Of a stretch of DNA of 64,000 nucleotides, positions 9,221 through 18,655 are shown in pieces. The stretch is from Verrucomicrobiales bacterium (GTDB lineage Bacteria > Verrucomicrobiota > Verrucomicrobiia > Verrucomicrobiales > DEV007). The translations under genes and the position numbers were made by a program. The notes beneath the pieces were generated by a model, which was not told the DNA's origin, did no database searches, and saw only the letters and a list, made by a program, of their open reading frames with translations. The stretch spans positions 1 through 64,000 of the forward strand of contig JANQVJ010000037.1 of the NCBI GenBank assembly GCA_030730365.1. The letters are read 5' to 3'. Within the stretch, counting starts at the first letter, position 1; every line of letters starts with the position of its first letter.

Positions 9221-9478
9221 TCAGCCTTTCACTTCGCCTCCGGGGACAGGGATCGGTACGGGCACGGGCGGGGGAATGAGCGGCCCGAGTAGAGTGTCGT
9301 CGAGGACGGGACCCGTGGCGGGCCTGGCCGGAGTCGGCGTCGTCGTGCCGGGAATGGGGAAATCCTGCCGCCCCGCGTCGAGATGCGACTTGATGAGATA
9401 CCAGATCGAGATCGCGATGAAGAGCGAGATGAGCTTGCTCTTCCAATTGTCGACAAAGAATTGCTTAAGATTCCCCAT
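9221..9478 (-). CDS. CdaR/YbbR-like membrane anchor lacking YbbR domains (short protein, Pro-rich tail)
   Basis: NLKQFFVDNWKSKLISLFIAISIWYLIKSHL resembles the CdaR/YbbR N-terminal TM segment; lies between cdaA and glmM and overlaps the cdaA 3' end. Confidence 0.7.
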   Translation of the reverse strand: MGNLKQFFVDNWKSKLISLFIAISIWYLIKSHLDAGRQDFPIPGTTTPTPARPATGPVLDDTLLGPLIPPPVPVPIPVPGGEVKG

Positions 9479-10271
9479 CCTGGCCCTCCTCTTCTTCCGA
9501 GTCCTGATTGCTGAGCAATTCGTTGAGTCGTTCCCTCAGTTCCGCCTTTTCGAGGTCCCGTTCGAGCTTGCCGTTGATCGCGATAGAGATGGCCCCGGTC
9601 TCTTCCGAGACGACAAGGGCGATGGCGTCTGACTCCTCGGTGATCCCCATCGCGGCGCGGTGACGCAGGCCGATGCTCTGGTCGCTGAGTTCGCGCTGGA
9701 TCAGGGGGAATACGCAGCCTGCCCCGGCGATGCGTTCGTCGGTGATGCGGACGATCATGCCGCCGTCGTGGAGCGTCGTGCCGCTGTGAAAGATGGTGTA
9801 GACGAGTTCGGGCGAGAGCTGGGAATCGAGCGAGGTGCCGGTCTCGAGGTATTGCTTCAGATCAATCCCCCGCTCGATCGCGATGAGGGCACCGGTGCGC
9901 CTGCGCGAAAGATTCTCGACCACCTCGATGAGGAGATCGGCGAAGCGGGCCCGCGTCTTCTCATTCATCGAGGAGAAGAAGCGGTGGCTTCCCAATTCCG
10001 CGAGGGCCCGTCGCAGCTCGGGCTGGAAGATGATGATGAGGGCGATCGCGAGGATGACCGAGACGTATTTCAGGAGCCAGCCGATCACTGTCAGGTCAAG
10101 CCAGCCCGAGAGCAGCGTCATCCCAATGTAGAAGCCCACGAGTGCCGTAAAGATGCGAGCCCCGCGGGTCGCACGGAAGTAGAGGTAGGTGTTGTAAAAA
10201 ATAACCCAGAGGATCGCCACCTCGATGGCCTGGCGCCAGTGCTGACTGATAAACTGAGCTGCTGCTTCCAT
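9465..10271 (-). CDS. cdaA: Diadenylate cyclase
   Basis: N-terminal TM helices, DAC motifs LHDGGMIV and GLRHRAAMGITEESDAIALVVSEETG. Confidence 0.95.
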   Translation of the reverse strand: MEAAAQFISQHWRQAIEVAILWVIFYNTYLYFRATRGARIFTALVGFYIGMTLLSGWLDLTVIGWLLKYVSVILAIALIIIFQPELRRALAELGSHRFFSSMNEKTRARFADLLIEVVENLSRRRTGALIAIERGIDLKQYLETGTSLDSQLSPELVYTIFHSGTTLHDGGMIVRITDERIAGAGCVFPLIQRELSDQSIGLRHRAAMGITEESDAIALVVSEETGAISIAINGKLERDLEKAELRERLNELLSNQDSEEEEGQDGES

Positions 10272-10401
10272 GTTGCGGTGTTCCGACGGACCGGAGGAGC
10301 CGGGGACGCGAACAGTCTACCACCGTGCCAAGCATTTGCACCCGCGAGGATGGAGAAAAGTTTGTCTTTCAGCTACTTGTCCCACCCTTTTCGTCCCGAC
10401 G

Positions 10402-10433
10402 AAAAAATCGCCTCCCGGTGAAGGAGAGGCGGG
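10402..10433 (-). terminator. Candidate intrinsic terminator (minus strand)
   Basis: Minus strand: CGCCTCTCCTTCACCGGGAGGCGATTTTTT, a GC stem followed by a T tract. Confidence 0.6.
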
Positions 10434-10478
10434 TTAACCAAGGATCTGAATAAAGATTTCCGCGGTCGTGGTCGCGTA

Positions 10479-10823
10479 TCAGAACGAGACGCTAAGTGAG
10501 ACGCCACCGTGGAGGATGTCGCTCTGGGCGTCGATCAGGGTTGTGTTGATGCCGTCTTCACTGATCCCGTTAAGCTACCAGGCACCGACGGTGATCGGAA
10601 CGGCGAGGCCGTTAAAAGTGTAGTTCACATCGGTCCAGACGCTGTCACCGGCGAAGCGGGCACCGTAGAAAATGTAATCGCTCAGGTAACCGGTGCTGAT
10701 GATGCCTCCGAGGTCAACGCACTCCTCGATCGGAGCTTTTCCCGCGGGGGCTTTACCCCTGTCACCCGCGTTCACGTTGAGAGCGCACGCTCCGATCATT
10801 GCAACAAAAATGGCTTTCTTTAT
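10479..10823 (-). pseudogene. Decayed small secreted/outer-membrane-like protein
   Basis: Frame reads (ATA)KKAIFVAMIGACALNVNAGDRGKAPAGKAPIEECVDLGGIISTGYLSDYIFYGARFAGDSVWTDVNYTFNGLAVPITVGAW-TAG-LNGISEDGINTTLIDAQSDILHGGVSLSVSF-TGA; start codon position is ATA and one in-frame amber at 10575-10577. Confidence 0.65.
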
Positions 10824-11011
10824 ATTTTTGATTTCTTCGGTTTGAAATGCGGTCGTAATGCGTTGCTTTCGCTTTGCGGTGTCCTTGCGGGCTAGTCAGC
10901 AAAATCAGCAGGATCCTCGCCAACTTTTTTCCGATCGAGAAAGCGCCTAGCCTGTTTTTTGTAAAAATAACGGACGTTTCTGCCAGTGTCTTGGGGCACC
11001 GCGGGGGGAGG

Positions 11012-11500
11012 TCAGCTCCGGTCCGGCAGCTCTACCGAGGCCGAAGCCAGAGCGGCGATGCCCTCGCGACGTCCTACAAAACCCATCGTTTCATTGGTCG
11101 TCGCTTTGATCCCGACATCTTCGGGGGTGATCCCGAGAGCGGCGGCGATGGCGGCTTTCATTGCGGGGGCATGGTTCATCACTCGTGGTTCCTCGGCGAC
11201 GAGGGTAGAGTCGATGTTTTCAATACGGCCTCCTACGACGCGGACGAGTGAGGCGGCTTTCTCGAGGATTTTCAAACTGCTGATCCCCTCGATCGAGTCA
11301 TCGGTCGGGGGAAACCAGTAGCCGATGTCGGGCTGCCCGATCGCCCCGAGGATCGCATCGGCGATGGCATGAGAGAGGACGTCGGCGTCCGAGTGACCGG
11401 CCAGGCCGCGGTCATGGGGGATCGTCACTCCGCCGAGGACGAGGGGGCGTCCTTCGGCGAACTGGTGGACGTCGTAGCCGATGCCGGTGCGGTATCTCAT
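11012..11500 (-). CDS. ispF: 2-C-methyl-D-erythritol 2,4-cyclodiphosphate synthase
   Basis: RTGIGYDVHQFAEGRPLVLGGVTIPHDRGLAGHSDADVLSHAIADAILGA. Confidence 0.95.
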   Translation of the reverse strand: MRYRTGIGYDVHQFAEGRPLVLGGVTIPHDRGLAGHSDADVLSHAIADAILGAIGQPDIGYWFPPTDDSIEGISSLKILEKAASLVRVVGGRIENIDSTLVAEEPRVMNHAPAMKAAIAAALGITPEDVGIKATTNETMGFVGRREGIAALASASVELPDRS

Positions 11501-11502
11501 GG

Positions 11503-12255
11503 TCAGGCGATTGCGGAAAGGTCGAGTTTGCCGTTGCTGGAGATGATCCCTGATTTGTCGGGGTTCAGCTCGGAGGTCACGAGGGTGACGATGCCGCCGC
11601 CCCGCTCGAGCATGAGCTGGCCCGCCGCGATGTCCCAGATGCTGATCATTTCCTCGATATAGGCATCGAGGCGCCCGCAGGCGATGTAGGCGAGGGCGAG
11701 GGCGGCGCTGCCCATCATGCGGGTCTTGCGGACGCGATGGGCCACCTCACGGTAGCGTCCGAGTCCGGCGTCGATCGCTTCTTTGGACTTGGAAAATCCT
11801 ATCGTCACGACCGCTTCCCCGAGCGAGGCGCGGGAGCTCGGGCGGATCGGCTTGCCGTTCCGGGTGGCGGGGCCTTCGAAATCGACGGCGAAGATCTCGT
11901 CCATCATGGGATCGTAGATTGCGCCGATCTTGAGTTCGCCGGCGTGCCGCATTGCGATAGAGACACAGAAATGGGGGATGCCGTAGAAATAGTTCACGGT
12001 GCCGTCGATGGGATCGACGATCCACTGGGTCTCGCTGCTCTGGTCCCCGGCGATGCCCTCTTCGCCATAGATGGCGTGGTCGGGAAAGGCCGCGAGGATG
12101 AGCGACTCGATCAGTTGCTGGCTCTCGATGTCGAGGGCGAGCTTGATGTCGTGCGCGGCGAGTTCGTTGACTTCGAGATCGGTTTCGAAGTTGGCGCGCA
12201 GGAGCGCTCCCGCTTCGCGGGCGGCGTGGATGGCGAGGGTGAGTTCGGGAGACAT
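11503..12255 (-). CDS. Inositol monophosphatase family protein
   Basis: GEEGIAGDQSSETQWIVDPIDGTVNYFYGIPHFCVSIA...; likely start MSPELTLAIHAAREAG at 12255. Confidence 0.92.
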   Translation of the reverse strand: MSPELTLAIHAAREAGALLRANFETDLEVNELAAHDIKLALDIESQQLIESLILAAFPDHAIYGEEGIAGDQSSETQWIVDPIDGTVNYFYGIPHFCVSIAMRHAGELKIGAIYDPMMDEIFAVDFEGPATRNGKPIRPSSRASLGEAVVTIGFSKSKEAIDAGLGRYREVAHRVRKTRMMGSAALALAYIACGRLDAYIEEMISIWDIAAGQLMLERGGGIVTLVTSELNPDKSGIISSNGKLDLSAIA

Positions 12256-12314
12256 GGGAAAATGGTCAGGGGCAGAGGTCTCCGCCCGGGAGTGGTTTGG
12301 CAAGGGAACGAATC

Positions 12315-12761
12315 TCACCGCGAAAGGCTCATTCGTCGATGGGGAATGCCGATTTCGTCAAAAGCCTCACCTTCGATCCGGTAGCCGAGCTTTTCATAGA
12401 AGCCGCAAACGCTCTCCCGCGAATGCAGCACGAGAGTCGAGATTCCGGCAGCGTCGGCTTCCCGGGCGATCTGCGTCATGAGGTGACGACCTATCCCTCG
12501 TCCCTGAAAAGTCGGTTCGACGGCGACCTGGCGGATCTTCCAGACCCCGGGAGGCTGGCTTTTCCCGCGCACGAGCAGTCCGCCGATCACTTTGCCTTCG
12601 TCGCCGAGGGCTAGAAGATGGCGGTCGTCCCGCTCCGCGTCGAGGTCAGCAGCGGTGTAGACGAGACCGAGCGGTTCGCGGAGGACGCGTTGCCGCAGGT
12701 CGAGCCACTCCCGAAAGCCCGGTTTAGATCGGTCTTCACCGGCCAGCCAGAGCGTTTTCAC
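12315..12761 (-). CDS. GNAT family N-acetyltransferase
   Basis: IRQVAVEPTFQGRGIGRHLMTQIAREADAAGISTLVLHSRESVCGFYEKLGY. Confidence 0.92.
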   Translation of the reverse strand: MKTLWLAGEDRSKPGFREWLDLRQRVLREPLGLVYTAADLDAERDDRHLLALGDEGKVIGGLLVRGKSQPPGVWKIRQVAVEPTFQGRGIGRHLMTQIAREADAAGISTLVLHSRESVCGFYEKLGYRIEGEAFDEIGIPHRRMSLSR

Positions 12762-12809
12762 GGAAGCAGGGGCAACGCCCGAACGGAGCCGGGCGCCCGG
12801 GAGGGTGGA

Positions 12810-13976
12810 TCAATGCGATTGGCAGAACTCTTCGAAACGATCGAGGCCCTTTTTGATGACATCGAGGCTCGTCGCATAGCTGAGGCGCACCGACATGTCG
12901 TGACCGAAGGCGAGGCCGGGGACGGCGGCGACCTGGTAGCGGGAGAGCAGTTTCTCGCTGAGGTTCATCGAGCTGAGGCCCATCTTCGTCGTGTCGACGA
13001 GGAAGTAGAAGGCACCGTCGGGCTCGACCACCTCGATGTTGTTGATTTTCTGCAGGCGGCTCAGCATATACTGACGGCGCATGTCATACTCCTCGACCAT
13101 GTCGGTGACAAAGGTCTGTGGTCCCTGGAGAGCGGCGAGAGCGCCATACTGGGCAAAGGTGCAAGGATTCGAAGTGGTGTGTCCCTGGATCGTGTCGATC
13201 GCATCAGCGATCTCCTGGGGAGCGGCGGTGTAGCCGAGGCGCCAGCCCGTCATCGCAAAGACTTTGCTGAATCCGTTGATCGTGATCGTGAGATTCTTCG
13301 CGGCTTCGCTGATGGCGGCGGTGCTGATGTGCTTTTTGCCGTTGTAGATCAGCTTCTCGTAGATCTCGTCGGAAAGGATGATGATGTCCTCGGAAGCAGC
13401 CACTTCGACGATGGCCTCGAGCTCGGCTTTCGTGTAAACCGAACCGGTAGGGTTGTTCGGGCTGTTGAGGATGAGCATGCGGGTGCGTCCGCTGATGGAA
13501 TCTTCGAACTCCTCGGCGGTGAACTTCCATTTGTTATCCCGCTTCGTTTCCACGAAATAAGGCTCGGCACCGACGAGGCGGACCATGTCGGGGTAGCTCG
13601 TCCAGTAGGGAGAGGGGATGATGACTTCGTCGCCGGGGTCACAGCAGGCGAGGATCGCATTGTAGCACGAGTGTTTCGCGCCGCAGTTCACCGAGATCTG
13701 GCTGGGAGCGTATTCGATGCCGTTTTCCTTGAGGAGCTTGTCGGCGATGGCCTGCTTGAGCTCGGGGATCCCAGTGGCGGCGGTGTATTTGGTCTTTCCG
13801 GCAAGAAGTGCCTCGATTGCGGCATCTTTAATGTGCTGGGGAGTGTCCATGTCCGGCTCACCGGCACCGAAGCTGGCAATGTCCTGACCCTCGGCCTGCA
13901 TTTTTTTCGCCGTCGCGGTGATGGCGAGGGTCTGGGATGGGGCGATTTGGGAAAATTTTTCGGCGATGAAACTCAT
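12810..13976 (-). CDS. Class I/II pyridoxal-phosphate aminotransferase (aspartate aminotransferase-like)
   Basis: GAGEPDMDTPQHIKDAA...NSPNNPTGSVYTKAEL...SDEIYEKLIY...NGFSKVFAMTGWRLGY. Confidence 0.94.
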   Translation of the reverse strand: MSFIAEKFSQIAPSQTLAITATAKKMQAEGQDIASFGAGEPDMDTPQHIKDAAIEALLAGKTKYTAATGIPELKQAIADKLLKENGIEYAPSQISVNCGAKHSCYNAILACCDPGDEVIIPSPYWTSYPDMVRLVGAEPYFVETKRDNKWKFTAEEFEDSISGRTRMLILNSPNNPTGSVYTKAELEAIVEVAASEDIIILSDEIYEKLIYNGKKHISTAAISEAAKNLTITINGFSKVFAMTGWRLGYTAAPQEIADAIDTIQGHTTSNPCTFAQYGALAALQGPQTFVTDMVEEYDMRRQYMLSRLQKINNIEVVEPDGAFYFLVDTTKMGLSSMNLSEKLLSRYQVAAVPGLAFGHDMSVRLSYATSLDVIKKGLDRFEEFCQSH

Positions 13977-14289
13977 GTCTGGTAGGATGCTTTTGGGGAT
14001 TCCGACCCGAACACCTGCAAAACTCTCCCCGCCGACATGTTAGCCATGCGGCACGGAGCGCGTCGCAGAACGCCAGGCCCTTCACGATACAACTCTCCCG
14101 CACTGACGGGGATTTGGTGATGGCTCGACCGCAACTCCGTGAACAATGCGGACGGTTCTCCTAACCGATTTGAGAGTAGATTCAAGCGAAATGCTCCAAT
14201 CCGGACAATTTGTCGGAGGAGTCGCGGGTATTTGATCGAGCTTTCCTGTCTTGCGGATCGCTTTGGCCCGTCGTATTTCTCCGGTGGTT

Positions 14290-15390
14290 ATGGCCGTCAT
14301 TTCGAACATCTTCGCCTTCTTCGGCACCGACGAAGCCCTCGTGAAAGAGGCGGCGACCAAACTCTCTGAGAAGATCGCCCCCAGCGACAAGGAGTTCGGT
14401 CTCGAAATCATCAGCGGTGCCGCGGACAATGCCGAGCACGCTGTGCAAATCGTCTCGCGCACTATCGAAGCGATCCAGACACTTCCCTTTTTCGGCGGGG
14501 ATAAGCTCGTCTGGATGCAGGGAGTGAATTTTTTCGCCGACAACCAGACCGGCAAGGCGGAGAGCACTCTCGCCGCAGTGGAGACCCTCGTCGACATTCT
14601 GGCCTTTCATTTGCCACCCGATGTGAGGGTGATCATCAGTGCCGGGGAGGTCGATAAGCGACGCACCTTTTATAAAAATCTAAGTAAGTGCGCAAAAGTC
14701 GAGATCTTCGACAAGCTCGACACCGCCAAGTCCGGATGGGAGGTAAATGTCATGGGGCACGTGCAGGAAAGAGCTGCGGGGATGCGCCTCGACTTTGAGC
14801 GCGGAGCGCTAGAGCGATTCGTTCTCCTCGTCGGCGCTGATACCCGCATCATCGACAGTGAACTGGAAAAAATCTCCCTCTACACCAATGGGCGTCCCGT
14901 CACCGCGGAGGAAGTCAGCTGCATTGTCGCGGTGAGTCATGCGGGAGTCATCTTCGAGATTGGAGAGGCCCTCGCGAAACGGGATCTCCCGCGATGCCTC
15001 TCCCTCATCGATCAGCAACTGCGCCGCGGGGAAAGTGCCATCGGCATCCTCCTCGCCTCTATCGTTCCGAAAATTCGGGGCCTGCTCCACATCCGCGATC
15101 TCGTCGAGAGTCGCGGGATCGCGATCGGGCGGAGCTACCCTTCGTTTCAGGCCGCTCTGGCAAAGCTCCCCGCCGCCGAGACCGCCCACCTCCCGCGGAA
15201 CAAGGAGGGAGTCGTCTCCGCTTATCCCCTTTTCCTCGCCGGGCAGAACGGAGCCAAATTTTCCGCCGATGAGTTGAAGCTTGCTCTCGAGGCCTGTCTC
15301 GAGGCGAACTTGCGGCTCGTCACGACGGCCCTCGATCACCGGCTCGTCCTCCATCAACTCGTCACCCGCATCCTCACCCGTCGCGGTTGA
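14290..15390 (+). CDS. holA: DNA polymerase III delta subunit
   Basis: MAVISNIFAFFGTDEALVKEAATKLSEK...; HolA-type architecture with FGGDKLVW, ELEKISLYTNGRPVTAEEV. Start set at 14290. Confidence 0.82.
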   Translation: MAVISNIFAFFGTDEALVKEAATKLSEKIAPSDKEFGLEIISGAADNAEHAVQIVSRTIEAIQTLPFFGGDKLVWMQGVNFFADNQTGKAESTLAAVETLVDILAFHLPPDVRVIISAGEVDKRRTFYKNLSKCAKVEIFDKLDTAKSGWEVNVMGHVQERAAGMRLDFERGALERFVLLVGADTRIIDSELEKISLYTNGRPVTAEEVSCIVAVSHAGVIFEIGEALAKRDLPRCLSLIDQQLRRGESAIGILLASIVPKIRGLLHIRDLVESRGIAIGRSYPSFQAALAKLPAAETAHLPRNKEGVVSAYPLFLAGQNGAKFSADELKLALEACLEANLRLVTTALDHRLVLHQLVTRILTRRG

Positions 15391-15416
15391 GTTCTGTAAC
15401 TGCAGCCTGCTATCTT

Positions 15417-15782
15417 ATGAAATTACTTCTCATCCCGCTCGGAATCGGACTTTTTGCCGGAATCATGGCCGGGCTCTGCGGAGTCGGTGGTGGCATCGTG
15501 ATGGTCCCGGCCTTTGTCTATTTCCTCGGCATGGAGCAAAAGGCAGCCCTCGCGACGAGCATGGCGGTGATCGTCCCGACCTCGCTGATGGCGATCGGGC
15601 GTTTCCAGCAGTCTGGGCTCGTGCAGTGGCACATTTTCTGGCCCACCGCGATCGGGGCCATCTTCGCCGCCTACTTCGCGACCGGCTGGGTGCGCAAGCT
15701 GAGCAACGATCAGCTCACGAAGATCTTTGCCGTGCTCATGATCCTCGTCGGGGTCAGCATGCTTTTCAAAAAATCGGCGTGA
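15417..15782 (+). CDS. TSUP (TauE/SafE) family half-size membrane protein
   Basis: MKLLLIPLGIGLFAGIMAGLCGVGGGIVMVPAFVYFLGMEQKAALATSMAVIVPTSL; about 4 TM only. Confidence 0.85.
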   Translation: MKLLLIPLGIGLFAGIMAGLCGVGGGIVMVPAFVYFLGMEQKAALATSMAVIVPTSLMAIGRFQQSGLVQWHIFWPTAIGAIFAAYFATGWVRKLSNDQLTKIFAVLMILVGVSMLFKKSA

Positions 15783-16624
15783 GCGGCCTCACTTCGTGAC
15801 CGTGCCCTCGGTCGGGACGGTGTTCTGCCATTCGATACTCTTGAGCCTCCGGCGCTCGCTCACCGCGAGGGTCGTCTCGCCTATGACGGTGGCGACACTG
15901 TGAATAAGTGAAAAGGCGGATCGTGAGGACTTTGTCCGTTGCCGCTTCGACCCTCTTCCCCTTGTCCCGGTTGATGCAGAAGACGATCTTAACCCTAATT
16001 TCTCATCCCTTTTTTGCTCCAACTGGCTGCGGCGAATCCCTGCTTCGTTGCGGCTCGAATTGCCGTCGGGCAGTATCTTCACCTGCAGCCCTTCGGGAAA
16101 TCCGGTCCGCGCCTCGTTGAGAGAAGTTCTCGCTGCCTCTCGCGACGAAAGGGCATGAGAAAGGGGAGGGTAAACCGCAGGTCTTGTCGATGCGCCCGCC
16201 GCTTTTCCCGGGAGCACGTCCTCTCTTTCCTTTTCGACGTTGAAGAAATATCCGAACTTGAATCGCAACGAGCCGGGGTTGGCGGCGATCCATGCCCCGA
16301 TGAACTGCTGCTCATTGGGAGAGAAATTGCGAACGGCACGCCGGAGTCTTTCGCGCCAGCTTGGATGCTCACCTGCTCGCCCGAGTGCGCGAGCAGGTCA
16401 CCGTTGATTTCAGCCCTTTCTGACTTGCAAGCTCACGGACCGGGCCGTCTGCGAAACCTGACCGGAAAACGGCGAGGAGGACGCGAAGGGCTGAAATTTC
16501 CGCATGGGACTCAGTATTCACGGGGCGGGCAAGTCGTTTTCGAAGAAATTGATCCCACCTTCTCAATGCCTCCTGCTTCTGAGGACTCGCCGAATCGGGA
16601 AAATCGTGGTAGGATCGACTTCTG

Positions 16625-18655
16625 ATGGGGCGGCGAAATTCAGTTATACTGTGGCATTGCCTGTGGCTTCTTGTCCTCCTGACACCGGCTGGGCTCGGAG
16701 CCTTTGACCCGCCCGTCTCGGTGCGTCCGCTCCGCAGTATTGCCGACATCCGCAAGATGACCTACGAGGAGTCGCGCCTCGCCCCGCCCGTCTCCCTCCG
16801 CGTCATTGTGATCTCCCACCATGCCGACGGATTCGACGGTCAGGACAACTCAGGCGGACTTTTTTTTGAGGTAAGTGACGCCGCCCTCGCCACCCTTCGT
16901 ATCGGAGACGAAATCACGATCGAGGGAAATGTCACCGGAGGCTTCTACGGCCCGTATGTCATTATCGATCAATTTAGCAAACACGGATCAAAGCCGCCAC
17001 CGCGGCCGCTCAACTTCCGGCCCGACTTCGTTCAGACGGGACTCGGTGACCATCGCTGGATCGAGATCGAAGGGCTCATTGTTGAGGTGAAATTCGACGA
17101 GGGAAAGCGCCGCGGGTCGGGCCTGCTCGTGACCGGACAGAGTGATCTCGTGATCCGCTTTCGCAATGCCAATGAAGACTTCGATGTCGCCCGCATTGAG
17201 AAGATGGTCGGCTCGTGGGTGCGACTGCGCGGGAGCGGCGCCCCGCTTTTCAACGACCAGCGTCAACGGATCGGATCCGATATCATTTGCTCGCGTCACC
17301 AGTTCCTCGAAGTTATTGAGCAGACTGGCGAGTCCGAGCCCGTGCGTCTCGACGAGATTGGTCGCTGGGACTCCAGCCGCACCCGCCAGGCCCTCGTCGA
17401 AACGAGCGGAACGGTTACCCTCGTCGAGGGCCCTTCGACCTTCGTCGTGCAGTCGGATCTTTACGGTGCCCGCATCAACTCGCTTTCCCCTGCCGGAGTG
17501 GCTGTCGGGGATCTCATTAATCTCACCGGCCTCGCCGAGACCGACGGCTATTTCGTCGGGCTGCGCTACGCCAAAATCGCCATGGCTGAGGGTCCCGGCG
17601 ACCCGGTCGAGCCGATCGCCGGTAGCGAGCCGCTCTCTCGCGAGCACGCCTTCCAGCTCGTCACCCTCTCGGGCAAGCTCATTGAAAAAGGGCGTAGCCT
17701 CATCAACCTGCAGGTCAATGAAGCGCTCGTGCCCGTGAGCATGCCTCTTGGCATCAGCGCCACCCTCCCGCCCGAGGGCAGCGAGCTCAGTATTCGCGGG
17801 GTCAAGCTCGTCGCCGCTGACGAGCGCGGCGAGGTGCGCTCGGTCCTCATCGCGGTGCGGGACCCCAGCGACATCAGCGTCCTTGCAGTACCGTCGTGGT
17901 GGACCCCGGCGCGCTACTGGATGGCCATCCTCATTCTCGCAGCCGGCGCCCTCCTCTTCCTGACCTGGCTCCTTGCCCTCAATCGCCGCGTCAAAAAGCA
18001 GACCGCTCTGATCGCAGAGCAGATCGAGTCCAACGCCACCCTCGAAGAGCGCAATCGCATCGCCCGCGAGCTGCACGACACCCTTTCGCAGGGATTCTCC
18101 GGCGTCGGCTATCAGCTTGCGTCGGTTTCCAACCATCTCGCCGCCGATCCTGACAAAGCCCGGAAAAAACTCGATGCCGCGCGGCAGATGGTCGAGCACA
18201 GTCTCGCCGAAGCGCGGGATTCCCTTATCGGTCTGCGCGTCCCCGCCGGGGCCGAATCGCTCGACTTCCCTAACGCGACCCTCGCCGCAGCGAAGACACG
18301 ATGCGAAGAGGCCGAGGTCGATTTTGAAGCCGAGCGCGAGGGCTGGAGAGAGGATTCAAAGCTGCCGCCCGAGACCGCTTACGCCTGCCATCGCATCGTT
18401 CTCGAAGCCGTCACCAATGCTCTGCGGCACAGTGGGGCGGCCCGGGTCCGCGTTTCCCTCGCCGAGGACGCCGGACGTGCCCGTATCACCGTCGCCGATG
18501 ATGGGCGCGGCTTTTCGACGGCCGACCGTGCTCCCGAGGGGCACTTCGGTCTCCAGGGCATGCGTGAGAGAGCGCAGCAGCTCGGTGCCGCACTCGCCGT
18601 GCAATCCGCTCCCGGTCAGGGAACCTCTGTTGAACTGAGTCTGAAACTTTCATGA
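16625..18655 (+). CDS. NarL-type sensor histidine kinase (HisKA_3) with large N-terminal extracytoplasmic region
   Basis: LEERNRIARELHDTLSQGFSGVGYQL...EAVTNALRHSGAARVRVSLAEDAGRARITVADDGRGF...GLQGMRERAQQLGA. Confidence 0.93.
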   Translation: MGRRNSVILWHCLWLLVLLTPAGLGAFDPPVSVRPLRSIADIRKMTYEESRLAPPVSLRVIVISHHADGFDGQDNSGGLFFEVSDAALATLRIGDEITIEGNVTGGFYGPYVIIDQFSKHGSKPPPRPLNFRPDFVQTGLGDHRWIEIEGLIVEVKFDEGKRRGSGLLVTGQSDLVIRFRNANEDFDVARIEKMVGSWVRLRGSGAPLFNDQRQRIGSDIICSRHQFLEVIEQTGESEPVRLDEIGRWDSSRTRQALVETSGTVTLVEGPSTFVVQSDLYGARINSLSPAGVAVGDLINLTGLAETDGYFVGLRYAKIAMAEGPGDPVEPIAGSEPLSREHAFQLVTLSGKLIEKGRSLINLQVNEALVPVSMPLGISATLPPEGSELSIRGVKLVAADERGEVRSVLIAVRDPSDISVLAVPSWWTPARYWMAILILAAGALLFLTWLLALNRRVKKQTALIAEQIESNATLEERNRIARELHDTLSQGFSGVGYQLASVSNHLAADPDKARKKLDAARQMVEHSLAEARDSLIGLRVPAGAESLDFPNATLAAAKTRCEEAEVDFEAEREGWREDSKLPPETAYACHRIVLEAVTNALRHSGAARVRVSLAEDAGRARITVADDGRGFSTADRAPEGHFGLQGMRERAQQLGAALAVQSAPGQGTSVELSLKLS

